Shown here: piece by piece, positions 18,926 through 32,300 of the stretch
How the letters are laid out: every line of letters begins with the position of its first letter
How positions within the stretch are numbered: position 1 is the first letter of the stretch
Assembly: GCA_023374045.1 (NCBI GenBank)
Contig: CM041776.1
Coordinates: 351,291,636 to 351,355,635, forward strand
Direction of reading: 5' to 3'
From: Limonium bicolor
Taxonomy: Eukaryota > Streptophyta > Magnoliopsida > Caryophyllales > Plumbaginaceae
Length of the DNA stretch: 64,000 bases
Notes under the pieces: model-generated
What the model saw: only the letters and a program-made list of their open reading frames with translations
Told to the model about the DNA's origin: nothing
Databases searched by the model: none
Position numbers and translations under genes: made by a program

Positions 18926-20256
18926 GTAAGCAACCGAACGACCAACGGTGAACGGTACAGTTCTTCTTGTGACCTGCTTGCTAACGAGGTGTCCTCGGCT
19001 TGTGTGCTATTTTTTGTGTGCTCACTAAACAAGATAAAGCATGGCAACCGGAATAATGATTATTGTATGTTGTGTGATGTTTGAAAACACACAACATTGT
19101 GGGAACTTACTAACCAACGTTTAGTAAGGAATTGAGTGAGACTAAGGAATGCTCCCTAATATGGGTTGATATAAACCAAAAGAGGTTAACCAACAAACAT
19201 GGTCCTGAGACTATTGCTAACTGGAACTTGAGTGAGGAAACCCGGGACCGATCTCCGGTCATGCATGCTAAGGAAAGGGGGTCGGTATCTATAAGCAGAT
19301 TTGACTTCCGATTAAGGACTAGTCCTCGGACTAGTAGCCTTGGGTCGGTTGGCCGGCTCGGCTACATTGGACATCCAGTCCAGGTAGGGTGGCTTTAAGA
19401 TGGCGTGGGGGGATCAAGCCTACATCCCCAACAATTTAAGAATGTTGTTCATGCCGGTAAGTGTCCTGCTGCGGGCTAGGGTTAACCAAGCCCTACAAAA
19501 ATAAACAACGAACTAAGGGCTAACCTGTTCCCAATGAGAGAACGGTTTGGCATACATAAGGTAAGGTTAAGATAAGTTGCAACCATTCCTCTTTAAAGGA
19601 GGTTTGTATTATAGCTAAGATAAAGCTACATCCACTCCTTATTAAAGGGTGGTTGTTTCTAAGATTAAGATAAGATTAAGATTGAGGTGAGATAAGGATG
19701 GACTAAGATTAAGAGGAAACATAACTTAGGAGTTAAATGATTAACTCTCTAATTAAGGGAACGCATTTAAGTCGTTCATTGTGTGTGAACTTTGATTGTT
19801 CATTGTTGGTTTGTTGTTTACTGCACTTACTATTATGTGTGCATCTAATCAACCTCCATGTATCGACAATTAGTCGTCGTAGCCACGTTAGCTTGGGGGC
19901 CATGAGAGGATCGTACCAGCATTCGTGCTGACCCCCTTTGGGGGCTGTTTTTACTAACAGGTGTACATCAGGAGGCGGCCGTCGAGAGTAAGAAGAGGAT
20001 ACAAGTGTTAAGGATTAAGTGTGGCCTACGAGTTGTGCATGTACACTCGTATGGCATTGAGTTAGTAAGATGTATAGGGTGTGAGAGGATTGTAAGAAGA
20101 ATATGTATTTGGTTAAGGTTGTTATGTACTAATGTTCGGTATATTCTGTAGTCAGACCGTGGCAAGGTCCTGGAGTGTAAAGAATTCCGCTGTGACATGT
20201 ATATGTATAAGCTGTTAAGTTGCAAGACCACATTTGGATTGAGTTGGGGTGTTACA
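18926..20256 (+). repeat. L2, right part, ending in a canonical LTR terminus
   Basis: Continues L2 after the Tat-like insertion. It contains the hairpin GCTGACCCCC-ttt-GGGGG (19927-19944), directly followed by tttttactaacag, an acceptor-like site (AG at 19959-19960) with a branch-point-like tactaac. It ends GGGGTGTTACA at 20256, but no PBS follows, so L2 is a 3' or solo LTR. An A/G-rich 'gattaagataag' stretch lies near 19660-19720. Confidence 0.72.
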
Positions 20257-23200
20257 TCTACCTATACCATGTGAGGCTGCCGATTTGTGAGCTGCCTTCC
20301 CCCTTGTTAACGCTGTCCAAGCCTTACCAATCAATGGATGAGACTCATCTTTGATTAGTGACTAAAATGGCAATAATGCTACATAATTGCAATAATTAAG
20401 TATCAATCATCACCCACCTTTCCCCTTCATTGTCGGCTGCCTATCTGATTGATTCCCCTCCAATAATCGACATCAATCAGCCATGGTGAGTCATCAAGCT
20501 TTACAATAACATAAAATAAGCAAAAATTGACTTTAAAGACAAAATTGACTTACCTTCTCCATTTTCCCCTTCCAGCCGTGATACTCCCTTCCAAAATCTC
20601 TCATTTGGCTCCTCCATGACCGTAGGTAAGAAACAAACTCCATTGGTGAGAGCTCTTGCTCTAGGTAAGCTTCTAAGGCATAAAAATGTCCATTTTCTTC
20701 ATCTTTCCTTCCTCTTTCCATTGATCTAGACTCCAACCATTTCTATACATGTATGTAGTGTGTCTTGGAGGTTAAAACAAGAGGAAAACTTGGATGAAAC
20801 AAGGTATAAGGAGTAAAGTTCAAGTCTTGACCATTTAAGGTAAAAATGTGCTTTAAGCACATATCTCTCCATCCTTGTAAATTTCGGTTGTAAACCTTGG
20901 TTCCCTAGCCTTATTTTCTTCTCCTTTTCATGTGGATTCAATTGGTATACCAAGATCTACAAGGAGTAGCTAGATCCATGCCAAAAACACCATTTTTTGC
21001 ATTTTAAACAAGGTAAATCTTAGCCATCTTCCAAGCTAGTTACCCACGGTTTTGTACCTTGTTTTTAAGAGTGTTTTGATACTCTTTCTTTTTGGAAAAA
21101 TAGGGCCAAGATCCCACTCCAACAAACTTGAAGATTTAAGGTAAAAATTCATGATTTTCATGACTTAAATTACTTCCCATGGTTAGCTCATGCTTGGAGT
21201 TTAATCATGTCTTGTTTTCTACATGAAGACAAGTAAATCAAGCTGTGGAGAAATTTTCCTTAAGATGGCGAGACCAAACGAGGTCTTAACCTTGCTAAAT
21301 CAAGGTATAAATCAATTAAACATTAACTTTGTTATGTTAATATGTTCTAAAGCAATTTCTATACAATTGCCGTGAGTGAAACAGCCAAAGGGGTCATGTT
21401 TGACCATAAATTAATTGAGGAGATGACTTAGTAAATTTATCTAAGTAATTAAGTAACATAAATGTCAAAATTAAGACTTTATGTGGAAGATTGGTAAATA
21501 ATGAAAAATATGTGGCGAGGCCGAGAATTATATGTATTTTGGGACATTTATGTGTAATTTATTTTGTGAGCAAATGTAGGCCGTGTACTTTAGGACATTT
21601 TATTTATTTATATTTAGTTTAAAATAGGTTTTAGGTGGTATATGCATATTACTGCATTGAATAAGGGGTTAAACCATAATTAAATCAAATTTGGGGTTAA
21701 ATAGTAATAAGGCCGAAAATTAGGTGTTAAAAGGGTTTAAAATAAAGATTTTAAGATTTTATTAAGTTTTGGGGTTAATTGGTAAATTTTGAAAACTTAG
21801 GGGTTAAAACTGAAAATAAAGAAAGTAATGGTAAAGGAAGTCTAAAGGAGGTCAACCTTGACCATTGGGTAGGTTTTGACCAAATTAGATAAGTTAAATA
21901 ATTTATTTAAAGTTATATAATAAGATAAGTATTTAATTGTAACATTTTTATAATATATGGGGTATGTATGGTGAATACCGAAACTTAAGGGTGTACAATG
22001 GTATTTTAAACAGCCATGGGCTATTAGGAATTTTTAGGATTTTATTGGGTTGAATTTGGAATTTAAATAATCTATATATGTATAATATATAGTTATTATG
22101 TCATGGTTATACTTTGGAAAAGTAAATGGGGTGGAAATGTAAATAACCGAAAGTTTATGGGCTAGGAATGATATTTATAACCTCTTGGTATAGTTTGGTG
22201 ATTTTTAAAATAATATAAGGTGTTTTAAAAGGATAAGTATATAATATATAGTTTTGATGATATTATAAAACTATATGTTATAAATCGGGTCAAATTGTAA
22301 TTATAAGAAGTGGTTGGTGGAAAAATAATTTAGAGCAGAATTTAAGTGTTGTTCGGAAATTTAGAATATATATAACTATAGGTTATATTTAAATTAAGGT
22401 TTAAAATGTTATATTATATGGTATATAACATGGTATAAATTATGGGGTGATTTTGGTAATAAACATAAAGATATGGTAAGTTAATAAGATTGGTTTAAAA
22501 TGGGAATACCTTTCCGGCAATTAACAATAGTTTTGTATAAAAACTATATGTTATAAATTATAAAAGATAAAGATATCATATTATATGATATTAGTATATG
22601 GTATAACATTAGATAATGTTATGTGGTCAAAATGAAATTAAAATAAATTATATAGTGCCGTACCGAATTTATAAGGTTGGAAAATGAATTTTAGACTATG
22701 GTCTACAATGTTATAAATGTTATAACAATTATATGGCATTAATATGGTTTAATTGGAATTAATATAAACAAGGGTATTCACATTAAATAATGTGACAAAC
22801 TATAAATAAATGAGATTTATAAACTAAGGTAAATATTGAATAAACCTTAGGAGTTGAAATTACACAACATAAGATGTTATATATTATTAAGATAATGATC
22901 TTAATATAGGTTGTGACAATATAACACAACTAATGGGAATAATCATCTCACATAAGATGATAAAATGGGACATATGATATAAGAGTTTTATTAACTCATG
23001 AAACTTACCTATATTGGTAAATATATACATATACGAGAATTATGTATATAAGGATGGATATATTTTGGTTGGAAACCATATAATATAATGGTAAAGGTTA
23101 TTATGTGAAAATAGTTTATAAACTATAAGTTATGGGTTTTGAATTCAAATGTTGATATTACAAGATTAATGGATTATATAATACAATGTATTACAATGGA

Positions 23201-25018
23201 TGGTGGGAAATAATAATATGCGATAAATAATGCATTATACATGCAACCATAAGCTATAAAATATATTATGCATGCAACTGTGGGTTACAATACGTACCTA
23301 TACATGCGATGAAACAGTTGAATTAAATGTACGAGAACGAATGAACTTAAGTAAAAGCGTAACGCTTATAAACTACTACGAGTTGGAAAGATATAAACCA
23401 CGACGTCCTTATGGAACCGACTTCATTGTTAACCGGGAATTAATACATACATCGAATAAGGAAATCTAAAGGATAACGTTAACTTAACTAATAACAGTTG
23501 GAATCCGGGGATGTAGTACTGGGGTCACTAACTTTATTCGGAGATACCGAGTCAATTTGTCATGTGGATTGACACCTAGCGTTCCTCGTATTTTTAGATC
23601 ACCTTTCAGACGTGCGCGCTCGAGAAGCTTAGTGGACTACACTGCGCATCCTTGGTCTAAGGTGTACGGTATGTGAAGAAGGGTTTGATCCGGGTTGTCC
23701 TAAGAAAGGGCCCGGAAACTGTTTGATAACTTGTATGTTATGTGTGTGGAATTGCATATGATGATGTGTGTTAATGCGTTATTTAATTATGTGCGAGCGT
23801 CCTACGGGACTAAGACTACGTCGACTATAGATCGACTTATATAAACATACATATGCGTTGATGTGATGACACAATGGTTACTTGATATAATACTTTTAGT
23901 ATTAATATTAAGTAATTGAATAACCTAAGTAAAACACTTAGGTACGGGATACAACAATGTCGGTCTCTAGAGCATGGATCTCGAACGTGAATATAACCTA
24001 GATTACTTCTAAGCATGCGTAAGACCCATTGGGCGGCTAATTGGTATAATGTAATCTCCATAAAACTAAGAGTATATCTTAAACATTATGAGAGAGTTGG
24101 TATGAGTTGGGAGGAGGAATCCCGGTAGTTTACGAACTACCTGGTTGCGCATTTGTGATCACTGAGTGGTACCCGACCTGGTCCCGCTCCAGGAAATTAC
24201 CCAACGAGCCCTAATTGGATCGTGGGTCAGGTGGTACCTATTATTGGTACATGGCTACGGCCTTTATATGGATGCCTTACGAGGCAAAGCGAATAGTTAG
24301 GGGCCTCCGGACCTCTGGCGAAATGAGCACCTTTGTGTGTACGGGAGGACTACTGTCCATTGGTAAGGTTAACCGGGTTGTCCCAACATGACGCCCAACT
24401 GGTAATTAATTAAAACATGGTTTGGATGGATGGGGCCTTAAAGGCCAAATAATATTAAATATGGAAACCGTTCGCTAAGGCGATATACACAGTACTGTTA
24501 TTATTCGATACGTTCGATATGCGACTGTTGTTTGTGATATGTAATGAATATTGGATTGGATGGATGATTATATGTTTATGAATGGTTGTTACAATATTGA
24601 TTATAACTGTAAAATGGTAAAGCATGAAACCAATCTAATATCAAGATGGTTAAAATGACAAGTGACCAATAGGGTCCAGGCCCGCATACTCAGCGTTTAT
24701 CGCTGAGCCTTTATGGCTTGTTGCAGGTTGCTGTTCATCATTGAAGCCGAAGTACGGGATCAGGGTAGATGCTCACTTGTCGACGGTTATGTTTTTGGAT
24801 TTAGTATGATGTATAGGAATTATCTCGTTGTCACAGCGGTATGGTAGTGCTGTTTATTTTGGTTGTTGGATTTAGTTTCTACTTTGTTACTCGCATGGGC
24901 GAGTAATGGTAGGTGACACCCGTGTGAGAGTTAATGTTGTTTTATGCTTCCGCGGTGAGACGTCTTTTAATTATGCTACGTGAGGGATTATTACTTGTTT
25001 ATCGAGAGGGGTGTTACA
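20257..25018 (+). repeat. Element 3 5' LTR (left boundary not found)
   Basis: It ends with GGGGTGTTACA at 25018 next to a PBS, so at least the right part is a 5' LTR on the + strand. The left start is not recognisable, and the first few hundred bases could be flanking DNA. Donor-like taggtaag/aaggtaaa sites lie near 20625-21300. A long AT-rich stretch (about 21400-23300) shows no gene and only fragments of ggccgaaaatta-type repeats. The right 900 bp resemble the end of Element 1's LTR in order of motifs, including ttgttgcag|g at about 24720. I see no GC-rich hairpin array here, unlike the other LTRs. Confidence 0.6.
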
Positions 25019-25022
25019 AAAG

Positions 25023-25034
25023 TGGTATCAGAGC
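25023..25034 (+). other. Element 3 primer binding site (initiator tRNA-Met)
   Basis: TGGTATCAGAGC, four bases after the LTR end. As in Element 1 it is the 5' arm of a 10-bp hairpin (25027-25036 with 25041-25050), here with one G-U pair and one G-C pair replacing A-U, so the structure is kept while the sequence changed. Element 3's leader is broken at 25059 by LARD-A and resumes at 38529. Confidence 0.9.
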
Positions 25035-25054
25035 GGAGTCCCGCTTTGATGACG

Positions 25055-25059
25055 AGATA
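25055..25059 (+). other. Target-site duplication of LARD-A (left copy)
   Basis: agata; the right copy is at 38524-38528. Removing 25060-38528 restores a continuous Element 3 leader running from PBS to gag. Confidence 0.85.
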
Positions 25060-25704
25060 TGTAACACCCCAACCGTTAATCTCGTCATTACCTCTTAAAC
25101 TGTTACTAATTACTCCTACTCACGCAGCGGAACTCTAATTACAACGAGGGGTGAAACAACGCCGTTAGCCACCCATGTGGCTAACCAGGCCTTTCTTACA
25201 TACTGTAACGGTCTGATGAACTGGATCAACCGAGTACTTCTTACAAATACAATACTCATTTCACTTCTTTACTATACCGAGTCTACAATATACGGATGCC
25301 GATAACATACTCGGACTTACACCTCATTTAAATGCATAAGTATTTACGATCTAACTACCCACGCTTCATAACTGTCCCCGTCCTACTCTCTCGAACGGTG
25401 GTCAGCTTCAAGTACCTGCACACTAAAAACGTTCCCCCTAGGGGGTCAGCTTACGCTGCGCATGAAATTCGCATATACCGCGTGCTAACCGCGGTACGCC
25501 GACTACTTTGGGTCGGATATACATGGAGTTCATTTTAATCAAACAACATGCATCATGGCAATACAATATATATGTATATCACACAAGGAATCTACATCCA
25601 ATCACGGAACACGATTCCTAACTAACATAACAGTGTTGTTAGTGGTAACTGGTTACTCTTAGGCATTGAGGGTTATTCCTCACTATGCCTTGTTTACTTA
25701 TTCA

Positions 25705-25875
25705 ATATCTCACCCGCTCTCTCGGGTTACTTATTCGAATACACACCCATTCTCTTGGGCTACTCATTCTTATACTTACCCATTCTCTCGGGTTACTCAT
25801 ACATATTCTCACCCCTTTCTCTCGGGTTATTTATACTCATTATCTCACCCACACTCTTGGGTTATTCATACTCAA
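25705..25875. repeat. ~33-bp tandem repeat in LARD-A 3' LTR
   Basis: Five to six units with the core ctctcgggttactcat and variants. The unit is a multiple of three, so several + strand frames stay open, giving overlapping ORFs that I do not regard as genes. Homologous copies: 34895-35065, 43540-43745, 52725-52925 and 61880-62080. Confidence 0.8.
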
Positions 25876-27110
25876 GCTCTTGTAGATTCTCGAGACACTA
25901 CAGGTCTCCTACGTCACGCTTGTTACTCTCTTCACATACTTAAGCCAAAACTCATGGCTCTCTAGCGTAGTCTTACTTCCCCGGTTTCGACCCTACTCTG
26001 GGTCTAGCATGGTGGGAAGGTTCAACTAGCTCACGGAACTCTCTCTTAGTTCCTATCTCTTTTACTTAGGTCCGACTACTCTCGGACTACTCTCGTTCCC
26101 ATACACTCCTCTCTCGGAGTTATAATAATATCATGTATATTAGTCTAGAAGCATCATTCTCGATGTTTCTAATGACTTTGGGAACTTTACTTAAATTCGG
26201 GTAATCTTAGGCTTAAGGGTTACCCTTACATTCATATACTTATACATTCGGATATTTTCTTATACCGGGTAAAATCCTCATTTAGGAGGTCGACCGTGTC
26301 TCAAGGGACCCACATAGTCCCTTAGGTCTCTTTTACCTTTCTTATATATTCACATCATTGGACTAACTTCAATCCTCTCGATGGAGGTTCATTTATCTCT
26401 CCACTCATATTTATTTCGTGGATTGTTTCAATAAGGTTCTCTAACCGTTATCGGGTATATACTCAACCCGTACATCTCCTCACATTTTAGGGAGTTCATA
26501 TGTTTGTGTTATCGTTATACTTTAATCGATAGCTTGTGTGTGTTTGCATATTACCATTGGTTATGTGACTACCTGTTCGACGGGTTTCTAGTCAATCAGT
26601 ACTCACTAAGAGTCGGTCTATGCACTACGTTAGACCACACCGGCATACAAGTATGTTAGCTCATACAACATACAACAATGCATGCATAATCAAACAAGGG
26701 ATTATTTTCATGCTGTAATCTTGATTAAGCCGGCACACAAACACACAAATCAGAGTAACTCGGTTAGCATACGGGGCATGAGAAAATCATACCTTTCACC
26801 GGGGTTTTTACTTTTACCGTGTCATCTCACCATGCTCGGGTCACGCACGATTCTCTGATAATGTTTCAAACATTATTATTAATACTAAGCTCATACGGTA
26901 CATAATAAAATGCTACTCCCGTACTACCCCGTTATCCCGTTAACTCGGTTTTACTCTTGTCAATTTGAGTTCTCACTTCTCAAACACTTCTAACACTTTC
27001 TAGGGCCTTAACATATCTCCAAACAAGGCCTTAACATCTTATAACATCATTAACATTCAAACCCCCATCATTTAAACCCTTTAAAACACTCTCTGTAGGT
27101 TTCTGGGGGT

Positions 27111-27364
27111 GGTCCGGGACTTGGTCCATACCCTAAGTCCCGGACCAATCACAAAACAAACTCTCGGCCAAAAATAATGCATGGTCCGGGACCTTGTACC
27201 TAGGCCAAGTCCCGGACCAATACTCATCTTAACTCTCGGCTGAATTTAGCAAGTGGTCCGGGACCTTGTACTAGACTCAAGTCCCGGACCAAACATGGTA
27301 GGCAACTCTCGGCCTTAATAAAGGGGGTGGTCCGGGACTTTGTCCATGGACTAGGTCCCGGACC
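27111..27364. repeat. GGTCCGGGACTT hairpin array in LARD-A 3' LTR
   Basis: Four units 60-70 bp apart, each of the form GGTCCGGGACTT-n-AAGTCCCGGACC with a 12-18-base loop. In several units a base change in one arm is matched in the other. Between units are ctctcggc-containing spacers. The array lies ~2 kb from either end of the LTR. Confidence 0.85.
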
Positions 27365-29316
27365 CTGCTACAGATTTTGCAAATTTGACAGTTTCTGTCT
27401 CTGTTCAAGGCCCTCTCTTAGCCCATTGATTACCCAACCTTCACCAACTAAAATCTTCATGTTTTAGTGACTAATTACCCACCTAAACCACTTCCAACCA
27501 AACACCAAGTACACTCACCAATCTAGTTAATTTTACTTAGATTCTTTTACACTCACAACCTTGTTTTCTCCCTTGTTTTCTAACAGATTGTAACAGATTT
27601 TGGCTATTACTTAAACCATTCAAACCTCTCATACTAATGCCATTCATAGCACCCAAATGACCTTATTTTCCTCTCAGTTCTACTCCAAGAACCTTACTCT
27701 TCCTCTTCATAGAACACTCAAAACTTTCCATTCCTAGGTAAATTTTGACAGCACTTACTTGCTTTACTAAGCATTTTCACCACACTAAAATCAACTCACA
27801 AGCACTTCTTCCCACCTGTTTGGTTTAGACATCAACAATCACATTAAATTCCCACTTGTTCACATATAAACTAGCTTGGTTTCCTAGGTTCATTTTACAA
27901 CACTTAAACCCATTGAAACATTCCCATTCAACAACAACCATTATAGTATCATGACCACCACAATTCAAGGTCCTTAATTCAACCTATCATTTAACTCACA
28001 AGTCACATAAAAACTAGCTCAAGGTAAGCTTTTTACCTTGCTCCTTTTCGGTTTTCTCCTCTTCTTCCTCTTTTCTTGTTCCCTCTTTTCTTCTGTTTCC
28101 ACATCAAAACAAAGGGGCATAGATTGCCAACTACAATCATATCCCCATACGCATATATCAAACTTATTAATTCAAACCCTCCTTACAAAAACTAGTATTT
28201 AAGAGCTAGTTTTTAAGGCTTAACTTTGCCATTACCTTAGAGTGTCCAAAAGGAGAGCTTGGCAATCAAATAATGGAATCCCACACCCCACAATGGATGG
28301 AGAAACCGACTGAAATGGAAGAAAATTTTCAACGTGGGAAAATTTTCCAAATAGCAAGAACAAGCTAGGAATGATGAACTTTTACTATATTCTTACCTTA
28401 GAGCATTAAGGAGATGATTGAGAGTCAAAATAAGCTCTTCTAGCTTCAAAAGCTCCAACACCCATGGAAGTGAAGGTGGAGGAAAACAAGATTTTGAGGG
28501 TACAAAACGTAGCCCTCGCCGATACGAATCTAGCGGTATAATTTTGTGTGATTTGGTGGAGAAATGAGTGAAGGAGAGGAGGAAGGAGATGGGACTTGTG
28601 AGCTCCTTCTCGCATCGGTAATACAGAGGAAGAAGAAGATATGCATAGGCGGGAAGAACGTGAATGAGGGAAAAGAAGGGAAGGTGAGAAGTGTTATTAC
28701 TATTCTTTTTTACTTATACTATTTGCTTTACTTATTTATTTGTTTGTCTTGTTTTACTTATAGCTAGCAAGCTATTAATGGGTGTACACATTATAATTAA
28801 AACGGCCCACATTAATTAATAGCCCGGGTCGTTTTTCGTCTTTTCGAATTAAACGCATTTCGTTCTCCCGGTTTCAACACTATTCATTTACCGGGTCCGT
28901 TTCCGGAATTTTGCCGTTTAATTAATTTTAATGTTTTAAGCTCCCATTATACTTATTATGTTATATAATAACTATATTTTTACGGGTCCGTTGACCATTA
29001 AGTCACGTTTCGGGTTTTCTCGAAAAACGTGCTTAAAACTCCGTTAGCATTTTTAATCCATTATTTGGATCCGTTTTCTTCGGGATCATTCCCGTATACT
29101 AATTAGGCCTAACTAAGCCTTAGGAATCCATCTCGGACCCTCTCGAGATCATGTATCTCTTACACCTCATTTAACGCGCATTTTAGCGTTTTTCGCTTTT
29201 CAAGCGTTTTCTCTTTTCTTTTGGTTTTTTCTTTTACCAATATCTTTAGGCACCATTAGGCCCTTAATAATTTTATTAGAGTAATTTATCACCATTTTTT
29301 TAGATCCGGGTATAAT

Positions 29317-29347
29317 CTACCCCCCTTAGGAACTTGTCCTCAAAGTT
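29317..29347 (-). other. LARD-A PPT and upstream hairpin
   Basis: On the - strand: AACTTTG-AGGA-CAAGTT (29347-29331, one base short of perfect), then cctaaggggggtag (29330-29317), then the LTR. It is the same module as at 6946-6980. Confidence 0.82.
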
Positions 29348-32300
29348 GGTGAATCTCGATGGTTACTCTCATGGCGTACTATGCCAAGTTAATACATGTA
29401 TAACCTTACAGACTCCACAAGTCTGTCTCTTCATACTACACATACCACACACATATCACAGCATGTATAGCAATCAAAATACTTTTTGTTCTCTCCCCAT
29501 GGAATCGGTCCGAAGACAAGAAGGCAAAGTCCTCGAATCCATGTTGAGTGATATACTACTGTCCCTCAGGTACCGGTCACATTGAACATTACTCTTTCTG
29601 GTTCACGGCCGTTTCATGAAATGGGCATTACTCCTCTAGCCCCGGTCCCTTCGTTCTGATCAAAACATTACACGTATACATATCCTCAGGCACTCTGGTT
29701 GACTCACTCAACACAGAACATCTCAGGGTACTCTCCCCGTCCGCTGCTTTGGAAAAATCACACGCAGAGACACCGCACAACCGGTCACTTAGGACGCCGC
29801 ACGTACGGTGCAATGGTTTCAAAACTAATACACGCCCACCGTTCTAACCGGTCATCAAGACTTAAGGCCCCAGCCATCGGGGTGATAGCGGTTCAAAACC
29901 GATTTTATTTCCATCTTCATACTTGAAGAAATTCTTTTCAAAATCTTGTTTTGAAAATTCTTTTTAAAACATCACACAACTCCAAATCCAGATTTATGGT
30001 AGCTGTATCTTCTTAGCGTGCTATTGTGACCATGTAGGGAGCTTCAGGATATCTAACCTGAGGTATCAGCATCAGTTGTTGTGAAATCATCTCCCCCCAT
30101 TTGTGTTCGGTTTCCCTTGATCGCTAGCAGATCAAGTTCCACCTCCCACGTCAGTTTCAAACAATCAGATAGTCAAACATTTTTGTTTTCTATCTTTTAC
30201 TCTTTCTAGTCATATTCACGAAACAATTCGTTTCAATTAATCTCTAGTTCCTAGTACTTAGGTCATTTGTCATTCTCATTGCTTCACTACTTTACCTAGG
30301 TATTCCATACTTATGGCTTCATTTACTCAAATTGTTGCTCAATTTAAAACACATAACATACAACTCCAAAAAGGATGGAACTCACTCCATCTATCATTCT
30401 CAAATAAAATCACCTAGGGAACTCACTCCCTCTTAGGTTACACATCGGTTTCATGCCGATTCATACTCATCATAACTCATGTCTAATCTCACTAGACATA
30501 TACTATAGGGATTCTCATTCCCTAGGAGTCTCTCTCTCCTCTTTCATAAATATTACATACTCGTTACTTGCTCACTCATGCACAAATCATTATTACACAA
30601 TGAATGGGTACATATGTTTATGTAACATAAGTTCCAATCATCAAAACAATTTCTTTTGTGCTATGCACATAGTAGTTTACGCACCAATACGTAAAACATA
30701 CTCTAAGCGGTTTCTCGCCCTACCCCCCTTAAAAGGGGTTACGCCCGCGTAACCAACCATATGTTATCACTGAACATTGGTTCATTAATTCAAGTATTAT
30801 GAAGTGTTTTAACTTCAGTACGGTTAATTAACTCATAACCGGGTTCGGTTCTAGCCTCTAAGGCTTCAAGGGGTCTATGATATAGGTATACTTAACCCTG
30901 AATCACGGTCCACAAGCTTCTGCTGCGTGACCTGATAACTAGAGCTTAATTCGCTCTTTGGTATTCTCAATGTATTTCAATCGTCGCTTGGTATCTCTTA
31001 CCGTATGCGAATTCGATGAATTTAGATTGTCTCTCCAGTTCTGGAATCTACTTCGTATAACACTGTATACCTTTGTGATTATTCACTTATTTTCCCGACT
31101 TGTTGTCGGTTGAGGTCAAGCTACTACTTAGCATGTAGTGCTTCCTCGTTTAATAGTGGCTCATGGATTATGTTTGTTTCTTGGTTCTGTACCAGAGTTC
31201 TTCATTCATACTACTCTGCATTTTTCCACATATCGATCCTGGGCCCTGTGGGTTACTGCCCACGTTCTTTGTGCATCTTTGGCCAATGGCCGCACGGTTA
31301 TCTCTCTAGATTCTCACTCAACAGGCTTCGTTGACATTTCTCAATTCCTGGCTCTCCCACTTGATCATTACCGCACAAGTGCAATACCAAAACACTCAGT
31401 CATACAGAGTGCAGAAGCGTAAACCCTTGACAGTAAATCTCTCATGAGATAGGAATGAACATGTCTCCTTTACCACATTTCTTCATCAACTCTAATCACT
31501 ATCTGAATATACTCTTACAATGGTCGCTTACTGCGTACCTTTTCTACTCGTTACTCATTTGTTTACATGGCATCCGCTACTACTTTAGCTTCTGCTCATG
31601 TACTCCCGCCATTTATACTATGGCTTGCCATTCACTTGGCTCAATGAAATACGTTACTCTTTAAATCTCTCTGCGCTTGCGCACTGCTTACTCTGCAGTT
31701 CATACTGTACACATACAGTGTTCACTACTCATCCGATTACTCTATCGGTTTCCTTTGTACTGCCATCAAGGTTCCTCTTTACACACTACTATAGTTCATA
31801 TGCTCCTTGGCAATATACACATGCTCAAGTTTTACTACACCGCTCTAGCGGTTTCACATTTCATGCCTACGTGGTAGCCTTTCTCTGGAGGATTCACGCA
31901 ATTGCCGCTCCCTAGGCCCCACAGTAACAAGTGGTATCCCCACTCTAAGGTAGTGGTTCGTGCTCCACATAACTCTTATGCCTTTATGCATATGTTTTAC
32001 AACGTTTGGATCTACGTATTGTAGTTGGTTTTCGGCTTACAAGCCACCTTGCCTCGCCATGCTCCATGCGGGCTGTTTATATAGGTTTCTTCCTCCGTAT
32101 GCCATTAAATGGTTAGGAGGTATTTCTGGGCTCTTTGATATGGTTGTCTCATCACACTTCCATACATGGAAGGCCCTTTTAAATACTTGATATTGTTTAT
32201 GCCCTCTGGCAATCTAGGGTATCCCGTGTTACGAGGGATCCCTTCGGGTTCTACCCGAGTGTTTGCTTAACACTTGTGTTCTCAACACGATGTTTCGTTC

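Larger units (their letters stand above)
25060..29315 (-). repeat. LARD-A 3' LTR
   Basis: About 4.26 kb. The 3' terminus (low coordinate) is GGGGTGTTACA. The 5' terminus corresponds to TTTAATACCCC, slightly damaged here, rather than the usual TG. It contains the CCCCCTAGGGGG hairpin (25434-25445), a ~33-bp tandem repeat (25705-25875) and a GC-rich hairpin array (27111-27364). It matches 34252-38523 closely apart from scattered short indels and a few substitutions. Confidence 0.88.

Noticed and set aside
25666..25965. Overlapping Ser/Tyr-rich ORFs in LARD LTRs (also 34853, 43500, 52684, 61834)
   Set aside because: They follow a 33-bp tandem repeat whose length is a multiple of three; several frames are open at once and there is no domain.
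27111..27364. CRISPR-like array
   Set aside because: Plant transposon context, palindromic degenerate units with unequal spacers, only four units and no cas genes.
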